From positions 54,728,928 through 54,792,927 of the forward strand of contig NC_087069.1 of the NCBI RefSeq assembly GCF_963678635.1: 64,000 nucleotides of DNA. The letters are read 5' to 3'. This document shows positions 12,801 to 22,804 of the stretch, in pieces. Positions within the stretch are counted from its first letter, which is position 1; the number at the start of each line of letters is the position of its first letter. This DNA comes from Symsagittifera roscoffensis. Lineage: Eukaryota; Xenacoelomorpha; Acoela; Convolutidae. Below the pieces are notes generated by a model that was not told the DNA's origin, searched no databases, and worked only from the letters and a program-made list of their open reading frames with translations. Made by a program: the position numbers and the translations under genes.

Positions 12801-14234
12801 CACATATTAGGTACAATACTGACTGACTAATCCAGTGCCACTACGAGTTCGCATCCTCGTCCCCCAAACAACAGTGCTTCCACATATTAGGAACAATACT
12901 GACTGACTAATCCACTACAACTACGAGTTGGCATCCTCGTTTCCCAAACCACAGTGCTTCCACATATTAGGTACAATACTGACTGAGTAATCCACTACCA
13001 AGACGAGTTCGCATCCTCAATCCCCAAACCACAGTGCTTCCACATATTAGGTACAATACTGACTGACCAATACACTACCACTACGAGTTCGTGTCCTCAT
13101 CCCCCAAACCACAGTGCCTCCACATATTAGGTACAATACTGACTGACTAAACCACTACCACTACGAGTTGGCATCCTCGTCCCCCAAACCACAGTGCTTC
13201 CACATATTAGGTACAATACTGACTGACTAATCCACTACCGCTACGAGTTCGCATCCTCGTCCCCCGAACCACAGTGCTTCCACATATTAGGTACAATACT
13301 GACTGACTAATCCACTACCACTACGAATTCGCATCCTCGTCCCCCAAACCACAGTGCTTTCATATATTAGGTACAATACTGACTGACTAATCCACTACCA
13401 CTACGAGTTCGCATCCTCGTCCCCCGAACCACAGTGCTTCCACATATTAGGTACAATACTGACTGACTATTCCACTACCACTACGAGTTCGCATCCTCGT
13501 CCCCCGAACCACAGTGCTTCCACATATTAGGTACAATACTGAATGACTAATCCACTACAACTACGAGTTCGCATCCTCGTCCCCCAAACCAGAGTGCTTC
13601 CACATATTAGGTACAATACTGACTGACTAATCCACTACCACTACGAGTTCGCGTCCTCATCTCCCAAACCACAGTGTTTCTACATATTAGGTACAATACT
13701 GACTGACTAATCCACTACCACTACGATTTCGCATCCTCGTCCCCCAAACCACAGTGCTTCCACGTATTAGGTACGATACTGACTGACTAATCCACTACCA
13801 CTACGAGTTCGCATCCTCGTCCCCCAAACCACAGTGTTTCCCCATATTAGGTACAATACTGACTGACTAATACAATACCACTACGAGTTCGCATCCTCGT
13901 CCCCCAAACCAGAGTGCTTCCACATATTAGGTACAATACTGACTGACTAATCCACTACCACTACGAGTTCGCGTCCTCATCTCCCAAACCACAGTGCTTC
14001 TACATATTAGGTACAATACTGACTGACTAATCCACTACCACTACGATTTCGCATCCTCGTCCCCCAAACCACAGTGCTTCCACATATTAGGTACAATACT
14101 GACTGACTAATCCACTACCACTACGAGTTCGCATCCTCGTCCCCCAAACCACAGTGCTTCCACATATTAGGTACAATACTGACATACTAATACACTACCA
14201 CTACTAGTTCGCATCCTCATCCCCCAAACCACAG
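6825..14234 (+). repeat. 80-bp satellite array derived from the TTLL exon/intron boundary
   Basis: The period is 80 bp. From the first GTACAA (6,895) to the last (14,171) is 91 periods less 4 bp of net indels, so about 92 copies lie before the gap. Each unit is CTAATMCACTACCACTACGA, RTTCGCATCCTCGTCCCCC, AAAYCACAGTGCTTCCAYAT, ATTAGGTACAATACTGACTGA in order. The first copy is the 3' end of TTLL exon 2 plus about 12-15 bases past the donor. Units carry recurring variants (GAATTC or GAGTTC; AATCACAG or AACCACAG; GTACCCC or GTCCCCC), and blocks of three units (240 bp) repeat as a higher-order unit near 6,901-7,380. The array runs straight into the gap, so its true length is unknown. Confidence 0.97.
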
Positions 14235-14434
14235 NNNNNNNNNNNNNNNNNNNNNNNNNNNNNNNNNNNNNNNNNNNNNNNNNNNNNNNNNNNNNNNNNN
14301 NNNNNNNNNNNNNNNNNNNNNNNNNNNNNNNNNNNNNNNNNNNNNNNNNNNNNNNNNNNNNNNNNNNNNNNNNNNNNNNNNNNNNNNNNNNNNNNNNNNN
14401 NNNNNNNNNNNNNNNNNNNNNNNNNNNNNNNNNN
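14235..14434. other. Assembly gap, exactly 200 N
   Basis: A run of 200 N is typical of a fixed-size placeholder. The left side is in mid-satellite; the right side is about 80 bp of unrecognised sequence and then the broken interior of element B. The adjacency of TTLL satellite and retroelement is therefore a scaffold join rather than contiguous sequence. Confidence 0.95.
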
Positions 14435-14512
14435 AAACTGGAGGCGCTTACAGGAACCACGAGGTAGCGGAGCTAATGAAGTTTTGGACAGTTCTGGACA
14501 GTTTTGGACACT
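14435..14512. other. Unassigned junction sequence at the broken end of element B
   Basis: Comparison with copy A shows that element homology stops near 14,513. The 78 bp to its left do not match element A and include three near copies of TTTTGGACAGTTCTGGACAG-type sequence. It may be a foreign insertion, flanking DNA or an assembly edge. Confidence 0.5.
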
Positions 14513-16894
14513 ACCAAGGGACTGTTCATTCCCAAGGTCATCCTTCTGACTATCGGGAACTCAGGCATGGCGGCTGGCAGGATTTCTTTCTCCATTATGG
14601 CCTCCAGCTCCCTCTTGACCAGTGCAAAGCTTTCCTTCCAAGCAGGAATCCTCAAGATCTCTCGTCCGTCTGCCGTCAATGAGTTCAAGTTCCAGAACTT
14701 GGGATATGTTTCGATGGGGCCCTCTCGCTTGCCTCCCATTCTACATTGCATCTGCCCCCTGAAGTTGTACACTATCAGCTCGGCATCTTTCACTTTTCCA
14801 AAGAGTACCGTATTGCTCATTTGTGCCCTGAGCAGCTCCTGCTGACACCAATTGAGCGCCGTCCCATCCAGTACGCTGATAAGACTCAAGTGCGTCACCG
14901 AGTAACGATACGTTGTTACCAGGGGATCTGGGAATGCGTACGTCACTGCTGGACCGTAAATGCAGGTCAACACCTCCTCTAGACCCCTGATTATCCCCAT
15001 CGGGTCCGACCTCATTGCCAGACGCAGGTCCGTCAACAGAGGCATCCCTCCATTCATCTTCTTTCATTCTTCTCTTGATGTTGGGTTCTTATCTTCACCC
15101 GTCATGTGCCGATTCTGCATCATGAGGTATTGCACTAACAACGTCTTCAACCCCGCGGCACACTTGTAGGAGTAGGTTTCGATACTCGAGTGGACTTTCC
15201 CCATTGACAGGGGCTCCCCATATTCCATCAATTGATGAAACGACACCAATTCCCCATGGGTCAAGAGTACTAGTGCCAGATACCCATCAACCCGAAGTGT
15301 CTCTACTCCTCGACTAAACATGTACGCTGGGCCCATGTTGAACAAGTATCTGGGGAGAACAGATATAAAGCCAAGAGCAGGCTGATGGGCATGCCCAGTA
15401 TTTCCTGCACGAAGGCTCCAAAGATAGTCGCTGTGGTGCCGAACATTCCTGCCATGAATTCTTTCCCCCAGAAAGGACTCAAGAACTTAAGAATCTCATG
15501 ATCCCTTCTAGTCCTCAGCTCACCCTCGGCGTGCTCTCTCCAGAACCCTCCAATCGTCACTTCATTGGCGGCCGAGACAAATCTAGCCACCGTCATCTCT
15601 CTTCCTTCGGCCAGCTCCAGCTGTTTCTCCAGAAAACTCCAGACTTGTTTCACGAGGGGTGGTGCTTCCTCCCTCGTCTTATTCGTGGCGTTCTCCAGCC
15701 TTGGTGTCAAAAATGGCCACCAGCCATTCTCTTGCGTCAGGCGATATTTCATCGACTCTAATTGTTTCTCCGTGTCGGCCACATTTTTTCTCTCGTTGCT
15801 CGGACCTCTAGACTTGCCGGTGGAATTTGTGATCTTCACCTCCATGCTCCGAAACCACAAGCTGGCCGTCAATTGGTTTATCGCCGGGTGATCGTCCCCG
15901 ATGACTGGGCTGAACTTGAGTTGCCTGGCAAAGTTCGATATCTCTAGCAAAAGCACCTCGTCCAATACGATCAGGATGTCGGCCAATCCATAAAAGCCCC
16001 TCAGTGCATGAGATATGTCCGCCCATGCCGCTGCCAATTCTGACTTGCGGAGCCTCAGGTTCGATGGCTCCAATTCCCGATTGGGGGCTGCCATTAGAAT
16101 CCGCCATTCGTTTCCCTCTGCTATTAGAATCAAGACCGCATACACGAATTGTAGGGCGGGTGGCATATTCGCGTATCCAGGGGTTGTGGTGAACACCACC
16201 TTCGTCTTGGATCCAAATCTCGAGACAACATTCTCTTGCACTTCATTCATCGCTGCAAGCAACGTCTGAATGGCTTCCCATATCTTCCTCGATGTCGGTT
16301 CATTGCCCCTCAGCTGCTCAAGAAGTCCCGTCGCGTGCAGATGATCATTCATTCCTGCAAACAATAGCAGCTCAGGCTCACAGGGCATCTCCGACTTTAT
16401 TGCCACCACTAGAGTTAACATCTGGTTTAGTTCGGCTCCTGGCAAAGAGTATATCAGAGTCTCCGGCCAGAACAACTTAGGAGACGTTCCTTCGAAGGCT
16501 GATCCCGCCACAATGACTACCCTCGCAGCAGCTGGATCTGCTCTATCGTAAACTGCCAAGGTTTTGGCCAGCTGGGTGCTCCCACAGGGCTTCCCGTACC
16601 TGGGATCTTCCGCCAATTTTGAGCCTTCGTAAGCGTCATCTGGCAATTCCATTCCCCCCGGATTCAGCAGCTTGTCCACCACCCTCAACTGTGCCGGGGT
16701 CGCCAACTGATCCTGGCGATGCTCGTTCGGTGTTTGGGGGGTTCTGCTATGAGTCCAGGACTCCCCAGCAGCTTGAGAGGTCTATAGTTGATGGGTCCCA
16801 TGATCGCTTTCGTGGGAATTCCGGTCAGGTCCGCGCCTCCATCAGTTCTGTTCTCGAGAAGTGCGCCTCGTGAGCTTTCAACCAGTCCACGCAA
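14513..16894 (-). pseudogene. Element B ORF 2b: large protein with SGNH-like N-terminus (broken, truncated)
   Basis: This is the B copy of the large ORF best seen in A at 35,572-38,925. The 467-residue piece at 15,303-16,706 starts at MATPAQLRVV. It shows a degenerate SGNH layout: VIVAGSA near residue 65-70 in place of GDS, a conserved glycine near 90 (SLPGAELNQM), FAGMNDHL near 116-123 matching the GxND block, and GDDHPAIN near 270-277 in the block V position. A frameshift near 15,350 moves the frame to 15,064-15,345, and a stop or shift separates the last piece, 14,473-15,057. A 1-base loss near 16,700 separates the first codons from the body. The catalytic serine environment is not canonical, so it may be a non-enzymatic fold. 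It is missing everything equivalent to A left of about 36,600. Confidence 0.6.
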
Positions 16895-19024
16895 TGATGT
16901 CTGTTTAAGTCTTCGTGCGACACTCGTTCAATACCCAGAGTCTCCGCCAATTCTCGCCTGCATTCCAAACCCTCTAGGTCCAGTCCTTTCACCTTCTCTG
17001 GATATCTCAAGCGAGCGGTCTCCATAGGCCTCTTTTCCCGCTTGCTTTCTGCCACTACCACTGAGGATATTGCCGAGCCTGGAGGCGTTGATGACGTCAC
17101 CTCCTCAGACTCCATTGGCGTGGCACTCGGCAATCTGGCCAGGTTGCTCCTCGAACTGTCTCTAGTGTCGACCCTCGGTCCCAAGCGACCAGACAAGGCC
17201 CTCGAGGCAAGGAATGGTGGGTTCGGAAGTGGCCCTAATGTGAATTGAGCCGTCTCTAGCAGATCCGCCTCTAGCGTATTTATGTGTCCTTGAAAGACGT
17301 CATTCAGCCACTCTGCTCCCCTCGGTCTATCGAAGTGGATTCCATCATTGGAGGTGTCCTCAGGGAATCCCGCTTGCTCCATGCGGTCCGCCACGTCCAA
17401 CAGTCCGACAGGGAGCACACTCTTCCGGTGGATTTCTCGGATCACCCTGTTTAGGCTCCGCACCTTCTCGTTCATCTCCAAGGCGTGCTGATCGAACATC
17501 ATGTTGTAAGGGACAGTACATACTGTCAACAGGATGGGGTCCATCTGGATCCTCAGCTCCTCAAGAAGGCAGCTCATCTTGTCGTGCAGCCTCGTTATTT
17601 TCCTCGCTTCTCCCCTTGATACATCGTTAGTCCCGATCATCAGGGTCATCGTGTACACTTTAGTCATCCCTAGCATCTCAAGCGTTGCCAACATCTGTGG
17701 CGTGGCAGCTCCAGCGAAACTCAAGATTCCTGTCTGCCAGTGCGATTGGATCCGGGTCAACACCCGCACCAGGCTGTCCCCTATGATTAGGTGGACCGCG
17801 CCTTCTGGCACACGGGGTGGCGCAAGATATTCCACCCAGGCTGCATCATGAAAGCAGTCCCTCCTGGCTTTCTGCTCCGCTTTCCAATCCAGCCGATTGT
17901 GCCTGTGGTACCTCTTCTCTGTGTTTTTCTTATAACTCGAGATCACGACGCTCCTGACCGGCTGTTCCCTCCAAGTTGGGGGAAGCTCCGGTCTTGCCGA
18001 ACTTTCACGACTTCACTGCCGCAATTTCTCGCCCAGCTCCTTCAGACGCGATGAGCCGCCGCTCACCTGACTGTCACTCGAGGTCGAGGTTGGGGTATAT
18101 CCCGGCAGTACCACATCCATCAGTGGGCGTATGGGTTGCGTCTCTAAGCTACGCAAGGAGGACGTTACTTCATTCGGTATCCAGACTTCCAACCCTTCAC
18201 TCATGTGTTCTCGGGCCTCGCGGTCAAGGTTGAACCGTCCTCTTGCCCTGGGGGCTTCATCCACTTCCGTGCGTGACTCTGGCCTCGAGCTGGTAACCAC
18301 TCGCTCCTTTGGCCTGGCTCCCTTCTGTGCATCAAGTTAACGTTGTCGTTGTTCTATTCTCTCCAACTCCGACTTCAGTTGTTCGAGAATTCGCGGCATT
18401 CTCCCGCACCCCTAGTTCCTGCTGATGTTCAGCTTTTAGCATCTCAAGCAACCTCAGAGTCTGATCTCGTTCGTTGACCGCCTGGTCCCTTTCCAGCTGA
18501 ACCTTCTCCCGATCCAGCTTCGCCTGATCCCGATCGAGGTTCGCCTTGTTTCTTTCCTTCTGCGTCTTCTCGAGCTCTTTCTTTAGAACACCAAGATCCG
18601 GATATGCCTCAGTCGTCTGTTGTGCTCGCGTCATCGATGGCACCTTACTCGAGCTCTGGCCTGTGGATCTTGCTGTTGGCCTAGTTGGTAGTGGGAATTC
18701 TCCTGCGCCATATTCGGTGTTGTTACTCAGGCCAGGATTTCTTGCCAAGTCAAAGCCCCTTACTCCTCTATCCACATTCCAAGACAACCATCTGGTCTGT
18801 TCCTGATTTGATATTCCCTCGGTGGTGTAGCCGACCATCAAGACAGCCTCCGTCGCAGACTCCCTGCATTCACCCTGGTCTTCCAACTGGAGGATGGCAT
18901 TCAGCATTACCGCCACTCTCTCGTCTATTTGGGTATAATCCAGGTCCCTCAGGCGTCTGTACAGCTCATCGAGAGTAGGCTTCTTCAGGGCCGCGGGCAT
19001 GGATTTCCAGAATCTGTCTGCCAT
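16825..19024 (-). pseudogene. Element B ORF 2a: coiled-coil plus SGNH hydrolase (broken)
   Basis: This is the B copy of A's intact 703-residue ORF, here in three pieces: 18,332-19,024, 18,013-18,300 and 16,825-17,946. The first piece starts MADRFWKSMPAALKKP and leads into a charged coiled coil of repeated LDRDQAKLDRE-type words. The last piece carries the hydrolase blocks LIIGDSLVRV, MIGTNDVSRG and DGIHFDRPRG, so all catalytic positions survive. SGNH hydrolases are serine esterases/lipases/acyltransferases; the substrate is unknown here. The C-terminal tail is Ser/Arg-rich and overlaps the start of the next ORF. Confidence 0.75.
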
Positions 19025-19522
19025 TCTCTGTGACTTCGGGATGTATTCAAGTATGTATTAACCAGCTCAATAATTACCTTACCGACTCAAGTATTGACCA
19101 GCTCAAGAATTCTCTAGAAATGCTCCCTTGCAAATACTTGCTGTAGGTGTCGATTATCGCGAGTTCAATCAAGATTTCTCTTTTTGTCTCTCGCTTGAGT
19201 ATAGTTGGATTTTCAACTTTGTTTTTCAAACTTGATCTGAAAACAGAAACCATATTAAGACTTAACATGTCATGTTCCTAACCTAGAAACCCCCCTTTTA
19301 CCAGTATGGTTAAAATCTTATCATTCTCATTTCACTTAAAACAATTCAATTGGAATTTCCTTAAAAGCATGCAGATTCATTTTATGTTTTAGCACCGTTA
19401 AACCTTCTAAAATTCAATTGTCATGCCAATCGCGTCTTAAGATCCCTTTACCTGTGCCGCACCCCAGTACCTAACTCAAGACTCCTCCCTCACACCCAAC
19501 TCGAGACCCCCGTGTCCCCAAC
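19025..19522 (-). promoter_or_regulatory. Conserved intercistronic spacer of element B
   Basis: This is 498 bp of non-coding, AT-rich DNA between the macrodomain stop and the ATG of the SGNH ORF. The core (about 19,300-19,440) is nearly the same in A, including TGCATGCTTTTAAGG- and CAATTGAATT-type words read on the minus strand. Near the ATG it has three short repeats of TTGAGTCGGTAAGGTAATT type, and CACAGAGA lies just before the ATG. B carries a short Pro/Ser-like C-rich insertion near 19,475-19,520 that A lacks. It could be an internal promoter, a splice region or an IRES; sequence alone does not decide. Confidence 0.45.
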
Positions 19523-20332
19523 TCAGGCGATGCTCAAGTAGTTTTTCTTGTGCAGATACACCATTATCTCAGTTTCCGCGAAGACTACGTGTAGGATAGC
19601 GTACAACTCCCTTGAGCTCAGTTTGCCCCTGTTAAGGTCATACACCGGCATTGAGACCTCCGTTATTCCTCTTTCAATCATGAAGTCTCGTAGTATTGTT
19701 AGTGCCAACATCACGCGTTCGGGATTAATTGTGTTCCTGTCATTGACCCTCGTCACTGGGAAGCACAGATATAGGACTTGTGCTACTGATGGTGGAAGCG
19801 CTGCCATCCCTCCCAGTCCTGGTCTCTGTCTGAACAGAAACTCCACGTTCTGGTACTCTCTTTTGAAGTCAGCTTCCAATCTTGATTTGAAACTCATGTC
19901 CGCCGTGATGCAGATCGCGCTAGTCCTGTTTGACAGGATGAAGTCGCTATCCGTTATCATGATGTTTTCCGAGTACTCATTAGGTATTTGAAATTTCGTT
20001 TTGAAATTCCGACCTATGGTAGGCTCTGGCTCTTCTTCTTCCAGTTCTAATTCGCTTGTTTCTCTCACTTCCTTGAGCTTCTTTCTCATCAAATTTTCGG
20101 TGTGGATAAGTCCTACCCCCACTCCCCGGACAAAAATATTTATCGACGTCCCCGTCGATGTTGTCGGGTCTGAATTGTCCGGAGGAATGTCCAGTGGCCT
20201 GTCTGTTGCCGTCCATCCGAAAAGAGGGTCCTCTGCCTTCATATAATTTGCCGATGATACGTCGACTTGTTGAATGCTTTGTCCTTCGCGGCTCTCGTCT
20301 TTGACATCGCGTATCCACTCTAGTATCCTCAA
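19523..20332 (-). pseudogene. Element B macrodomain, C-terminal part of Pol (separated by a stop)
   Basis: This 269-codon frame has an acidic linker (residues about 1-120) and then a macrodomain (about 127-262). The fold is recognised by the order ITDSDFILSNRTSAICITAD, FKREYQNVEFLFRQRPGLGG, then LRDFMIERGITEVSMPVYD, then AILHVVFAETEIMVYL. This mirrors TARG1/OARD1-type macrodomains (…GVTEISMPRIGCGLDRL… in that family). Macrodomains bind or remove ADP-ribose. The Gly-rich GCGLD loop with the catalytic Asp of TARG1 is replaced by YDLNRGKL, so hydrolase activity is doubtful. A single TAG a few codons upstream cuts it from integrase; in A the same position is open, so the ancestral protein was fused to Pol. 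Confidence 0.7.
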
Positions 20333-20341
20333 GTTCGTGTT

Positions 20342-22804
20342 CTACCTCCTCTCTATCTCACTCTGTTCGAGATCCGTCTCCAATTCTGGCGTCGAATAGT
20401 CTTCCTGCGGATAGTGTCCATCATCGTCAATGACCTGCCATTCCTCTTCGGCTTCCAGTTTGCCTGCACTCAGTAGTTCCTCGCCCAATTTGTCTGGCTG
20501 TATCTTATCGATCAAGAAGTCATCCCCGTACCTGTTGTACCTCATGCCGGTCCGCTTACGATTGCCAGTCCTGGTTCCCGGTGGTATTGGTCGATCTGGC
20601 TCCATCCACTTCGGCACCTCATCTTGCTCCGGGTCGTTCCAGTCTTCTTCTACAAATGATCCTGCTTCACACTCCACTTCTATCTTTTCATTGTCGTCCA
20701 AACTCAAGTTCTCATTACCATCATTCTTCTCTCTGGTGCCTTTTTCATTCACTTCACACGCTGGCTCTTCCACCAGGTACTCAAGACCGTCCATGTCCTT
20801 CGGTATGCACCAATCCTCCGGGGACGGGACGTGAGGCTTCAGATTTTCATAATGTGCCGCTCGCCCAGTACTCAAGCGATAGAACCGTCCTTGTTGATGA
20901 ACTTCCGTTATCATGAATGGTCCCCTCCACTTCTTGAGTAGTTTCTTTGTTCCCTTGGGCGGTATGACATTTTGGAAGACCCACACGTATTGGCCCACTT
21001 CATATGGCTTTGCTTGTAATATTTTTTCGTCATATTTTCTGCGTTGCCTCATTTGCGCTTGCGCCGTGTTCCTCCTGCATAGCTCGTTTAACTCTTGTTG
21101 TATTTTGATCGCTTCTTTCACGTATGCCTGAGGCGACGTCCTTTTCCCCTCGTATTCCGGGTAAAAGAATGTCATAGGCATTGCTCTCTCCCTGCCTGTC
21201 AACACCATGAAGGGACTGATGCCCGTCGTTGAGTGCTGTGTACTGTTGTAGGCCCCTACCACCTGTGGCAGGTATTTATCCCAGTCCGTCATGTATCTTG
21301 AGCAGTACACCCTTAACATGTTGACCAGTGTCCTGTTCTGTCTCTCTACCAACCCGTTGGTCTGTGGATGGTAGGTTGTCGAATGTGCTTGAGCAATGTG
21401 CGATCTCCTCATCAATTCTTTTGTCAAGTTCCCTACAAAAGCTTTGCCGTTGTCCGACTGGAAAGTCATTGGCTCATACCGCGATATCCAATGCGTTATC
21501 AGGTGGTCACAAGTCTCCTCGGCCGAGGCTGTCTGACACGGAACCGCTTCCGCCAATTTTGTGAAGTGATCTATTATAACCAGTATCTGGTTATATCCCG
21601 ACTCCGTCATGCAGATTTGTTGATGGTCTATCTGCACCAATTCATTGAACTCCGAGCTCTCGACAGACTTGAGGGGAAACTTCATCTTCCTTGGGTCTTT
21701 TACCTGGAGGCATGCCAGGCAGGCATTCACCCATCTCTCGCAAGCTTTTCTCATTCCTGGCCAATCAAACCTGTGAAGTATCCTTTGTTGAACTTTATCT
21801 ATCCAATGGTGTCCCATCTGGTCGTGCGATCTGAAAAGCACCTCCGTTTGATACAATTGTGGTAGTATGATGAGGTTGTGTTCGTGTAATATCTTCTCCT
21901 CATCTTTCCTCTTGCATGCTACCACCCCATCAGCTGTGTGGTAGAGTAAGTGTTTCTTCTCTTTGTAGAACTGGCTCAAGATCTTGTAGCTGTCTTCCTC
22001 GAGTTCCCCCTTCTCCTTGACCCCCGACTGGATCCATTTGGAGAGGTTACTTGTCATTTTGTCATTCTTTTGGGCTCTTATTAGGTCTGACAGCCTGTAT
22101 CTCGCCTTGACATGCTCCTTTAGCGCCATGATCTGTCCATTCATCTCACCAGGGTTGTGGATGTCATCACTCAGCTTCAAGCATATCATCCTTTTCATGA
22201 TTTTCATATCATCTTCTGGCACCAGATTGGTTCTGACGTTTGAGTTGCATGATAGTTCCCTGAATGGCTTCCTTGAAGTCGCAATTTTCTCAAGTTCTTC
22301 ACCACCTCGTATCTCCTGTATGTCCAGATTGTACGTTCCTGAAGATGGATCCGTCTGTAACTCCCTTTTGTGGTGCCTTGTCTTCTCTTCCGCCAATATC
22401 ATGCACAGACTGTCTTGGTTTTCGCTGCTCTCATCCGAGTCTTCATCCCATTCTTCACGCTCCCCGGACAATTTTCCTTCTCCGGTTTCTTCTCCTTCCG
22501 TGGACATGGACCACTCCCCGGACTCTTGACCTAGTCTCAGGTGTTCAGCTTCTTCTTTGATTGCCACTATCTTTTTCCTAGCCTTGGTCTGCTCCAGAAT
22601 GCTTTCAGGGATTTTGTCAATTAGTGACCGCACAACATCTTTGCTATCAGTGACGCTTCCTCTTGAAGAGTCTGTATTGCTCACTGTTTCCTTTCTCCGC
22701 AGTATAGTGACTTCCGGTTCCTCTTGACCCTTCTCTTGGATCGCGGGCTTATCATCTGATAGTTTCTCGAGCAACCTCATTAAGTCATCATCTATTTGTG
22801 CATC
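20342..22804 (-). CDS. Element B integrase with GPF module
   Basis: The frame runs about 812 residues from the first ATG at 22,780. It starts with a long acidic region (about 230 residues). The zinc-binding part is HDQMGHHWIDK…CLACLQ; the second residue pattern (H-x4-H, C-x2-C) fits the HHCC finger. The catalytic core follows with VQIDHQQICM (first D), FQSDNGKAFVGN (second D) and TNGLVERQNRTL (E), a normal DDE spacing. Next comes KKWRGPFMITEVHQQGRFYRL, the GPY/F module of some Ty3 lineages. The acidic tail (WMEPDRPIPPGTRTGNRKRT…) leads to the macrodomain. Integrase inserts the cDNA into the host genome. A TGA at 22,805-22,807 separates it from RNase H in the same frame. Confidence 0.9.
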   Translation of the reverse strand, partial: DAQIDDDLMRLLEKLSDDKPAIQEKGQEEPEVTILRRKETVSNTDSSRGSVTDSKDVVRSLIDKIPESILEQTKARKKIVAIKEEAEHLRLGQESGEWSMSTEGEETGEGKLSGEREEWDEDSDESSENQDSLCMILAEEKTRHHKRELQTDPSSGTYNLDIQEIRGGEELEKIATSRKPFRELSCNSNVRTNLVPEDDMKIMKRMICLKLSDDIHNPGEMNGQIMALKEHVKARYRLSDLIRAQKNDKMTSNLSKWIQSGVKEKGELEEDSYKILSQFYKEKKHLLYHTADGVVACKRKDEEKILHEHNLIILPQLYQTEVLFRSHDQMGHHWIDKVQQRILHRFDWPGMRKACERWVNACLACLQVKDPRKMKFPLKSVESSEFNELVQIDHQQICMTESGYNQILVIIDHFTKLAEAVPCQTASAEETCDHLITHWISRYEPMTFQSDNGKAFVGNLTKELMRRSHIAQAHSTTYHPQTNGLVERQNRTLVNMLRVYCSRYMTDWDKYLPQVVGAYNSTQHSTTGISPFMVLTGRERAMPMTFFYPEYEGKRTSPQAYVKEAIKIQQELNELCRRNTAQAQMRQRRKYDEKILQAKPYEVGQYVWVFQNVIPPKGTKKLLKKWRGPFMITEVHQQGRFYRLSTGRAAHYENLKPHVPSPEDWCIPKDMDGLEYLVEEPACEVNEKGTREKNDGNENLSLDDNEKIEVECEAGSFVEEDWNDPEQDEVPKWMEPDRPIPPGTRTGNRKRTGMRYNRYGDDFLIDKIQPDKLGEELLSAGKLEAEEEWQVIDDDGHYPQEDYSTPELETDLEQSEIERR

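Noticed and set aside
6825-14234. The regular 80-bp array as a CRISPR array
   Set aside because: There are no unique spacers; the whole 80-bp unit repeats. The genome is eukaryotic, and the unit is clearly derived from a TTLL exon.
14167-14460. Open frame running through the N gap
   Set aside because: It consists mostly of N and has no supported sequence.
20430-22560. Plus-strand open frames opposite the integrase region (and similar ones opposite gag, RT and the ORF 2 cassette)
   Set aside because: They lie opposite well-supported minus-strand proteins, have no domain, and follow from the codon composition of the true frame.
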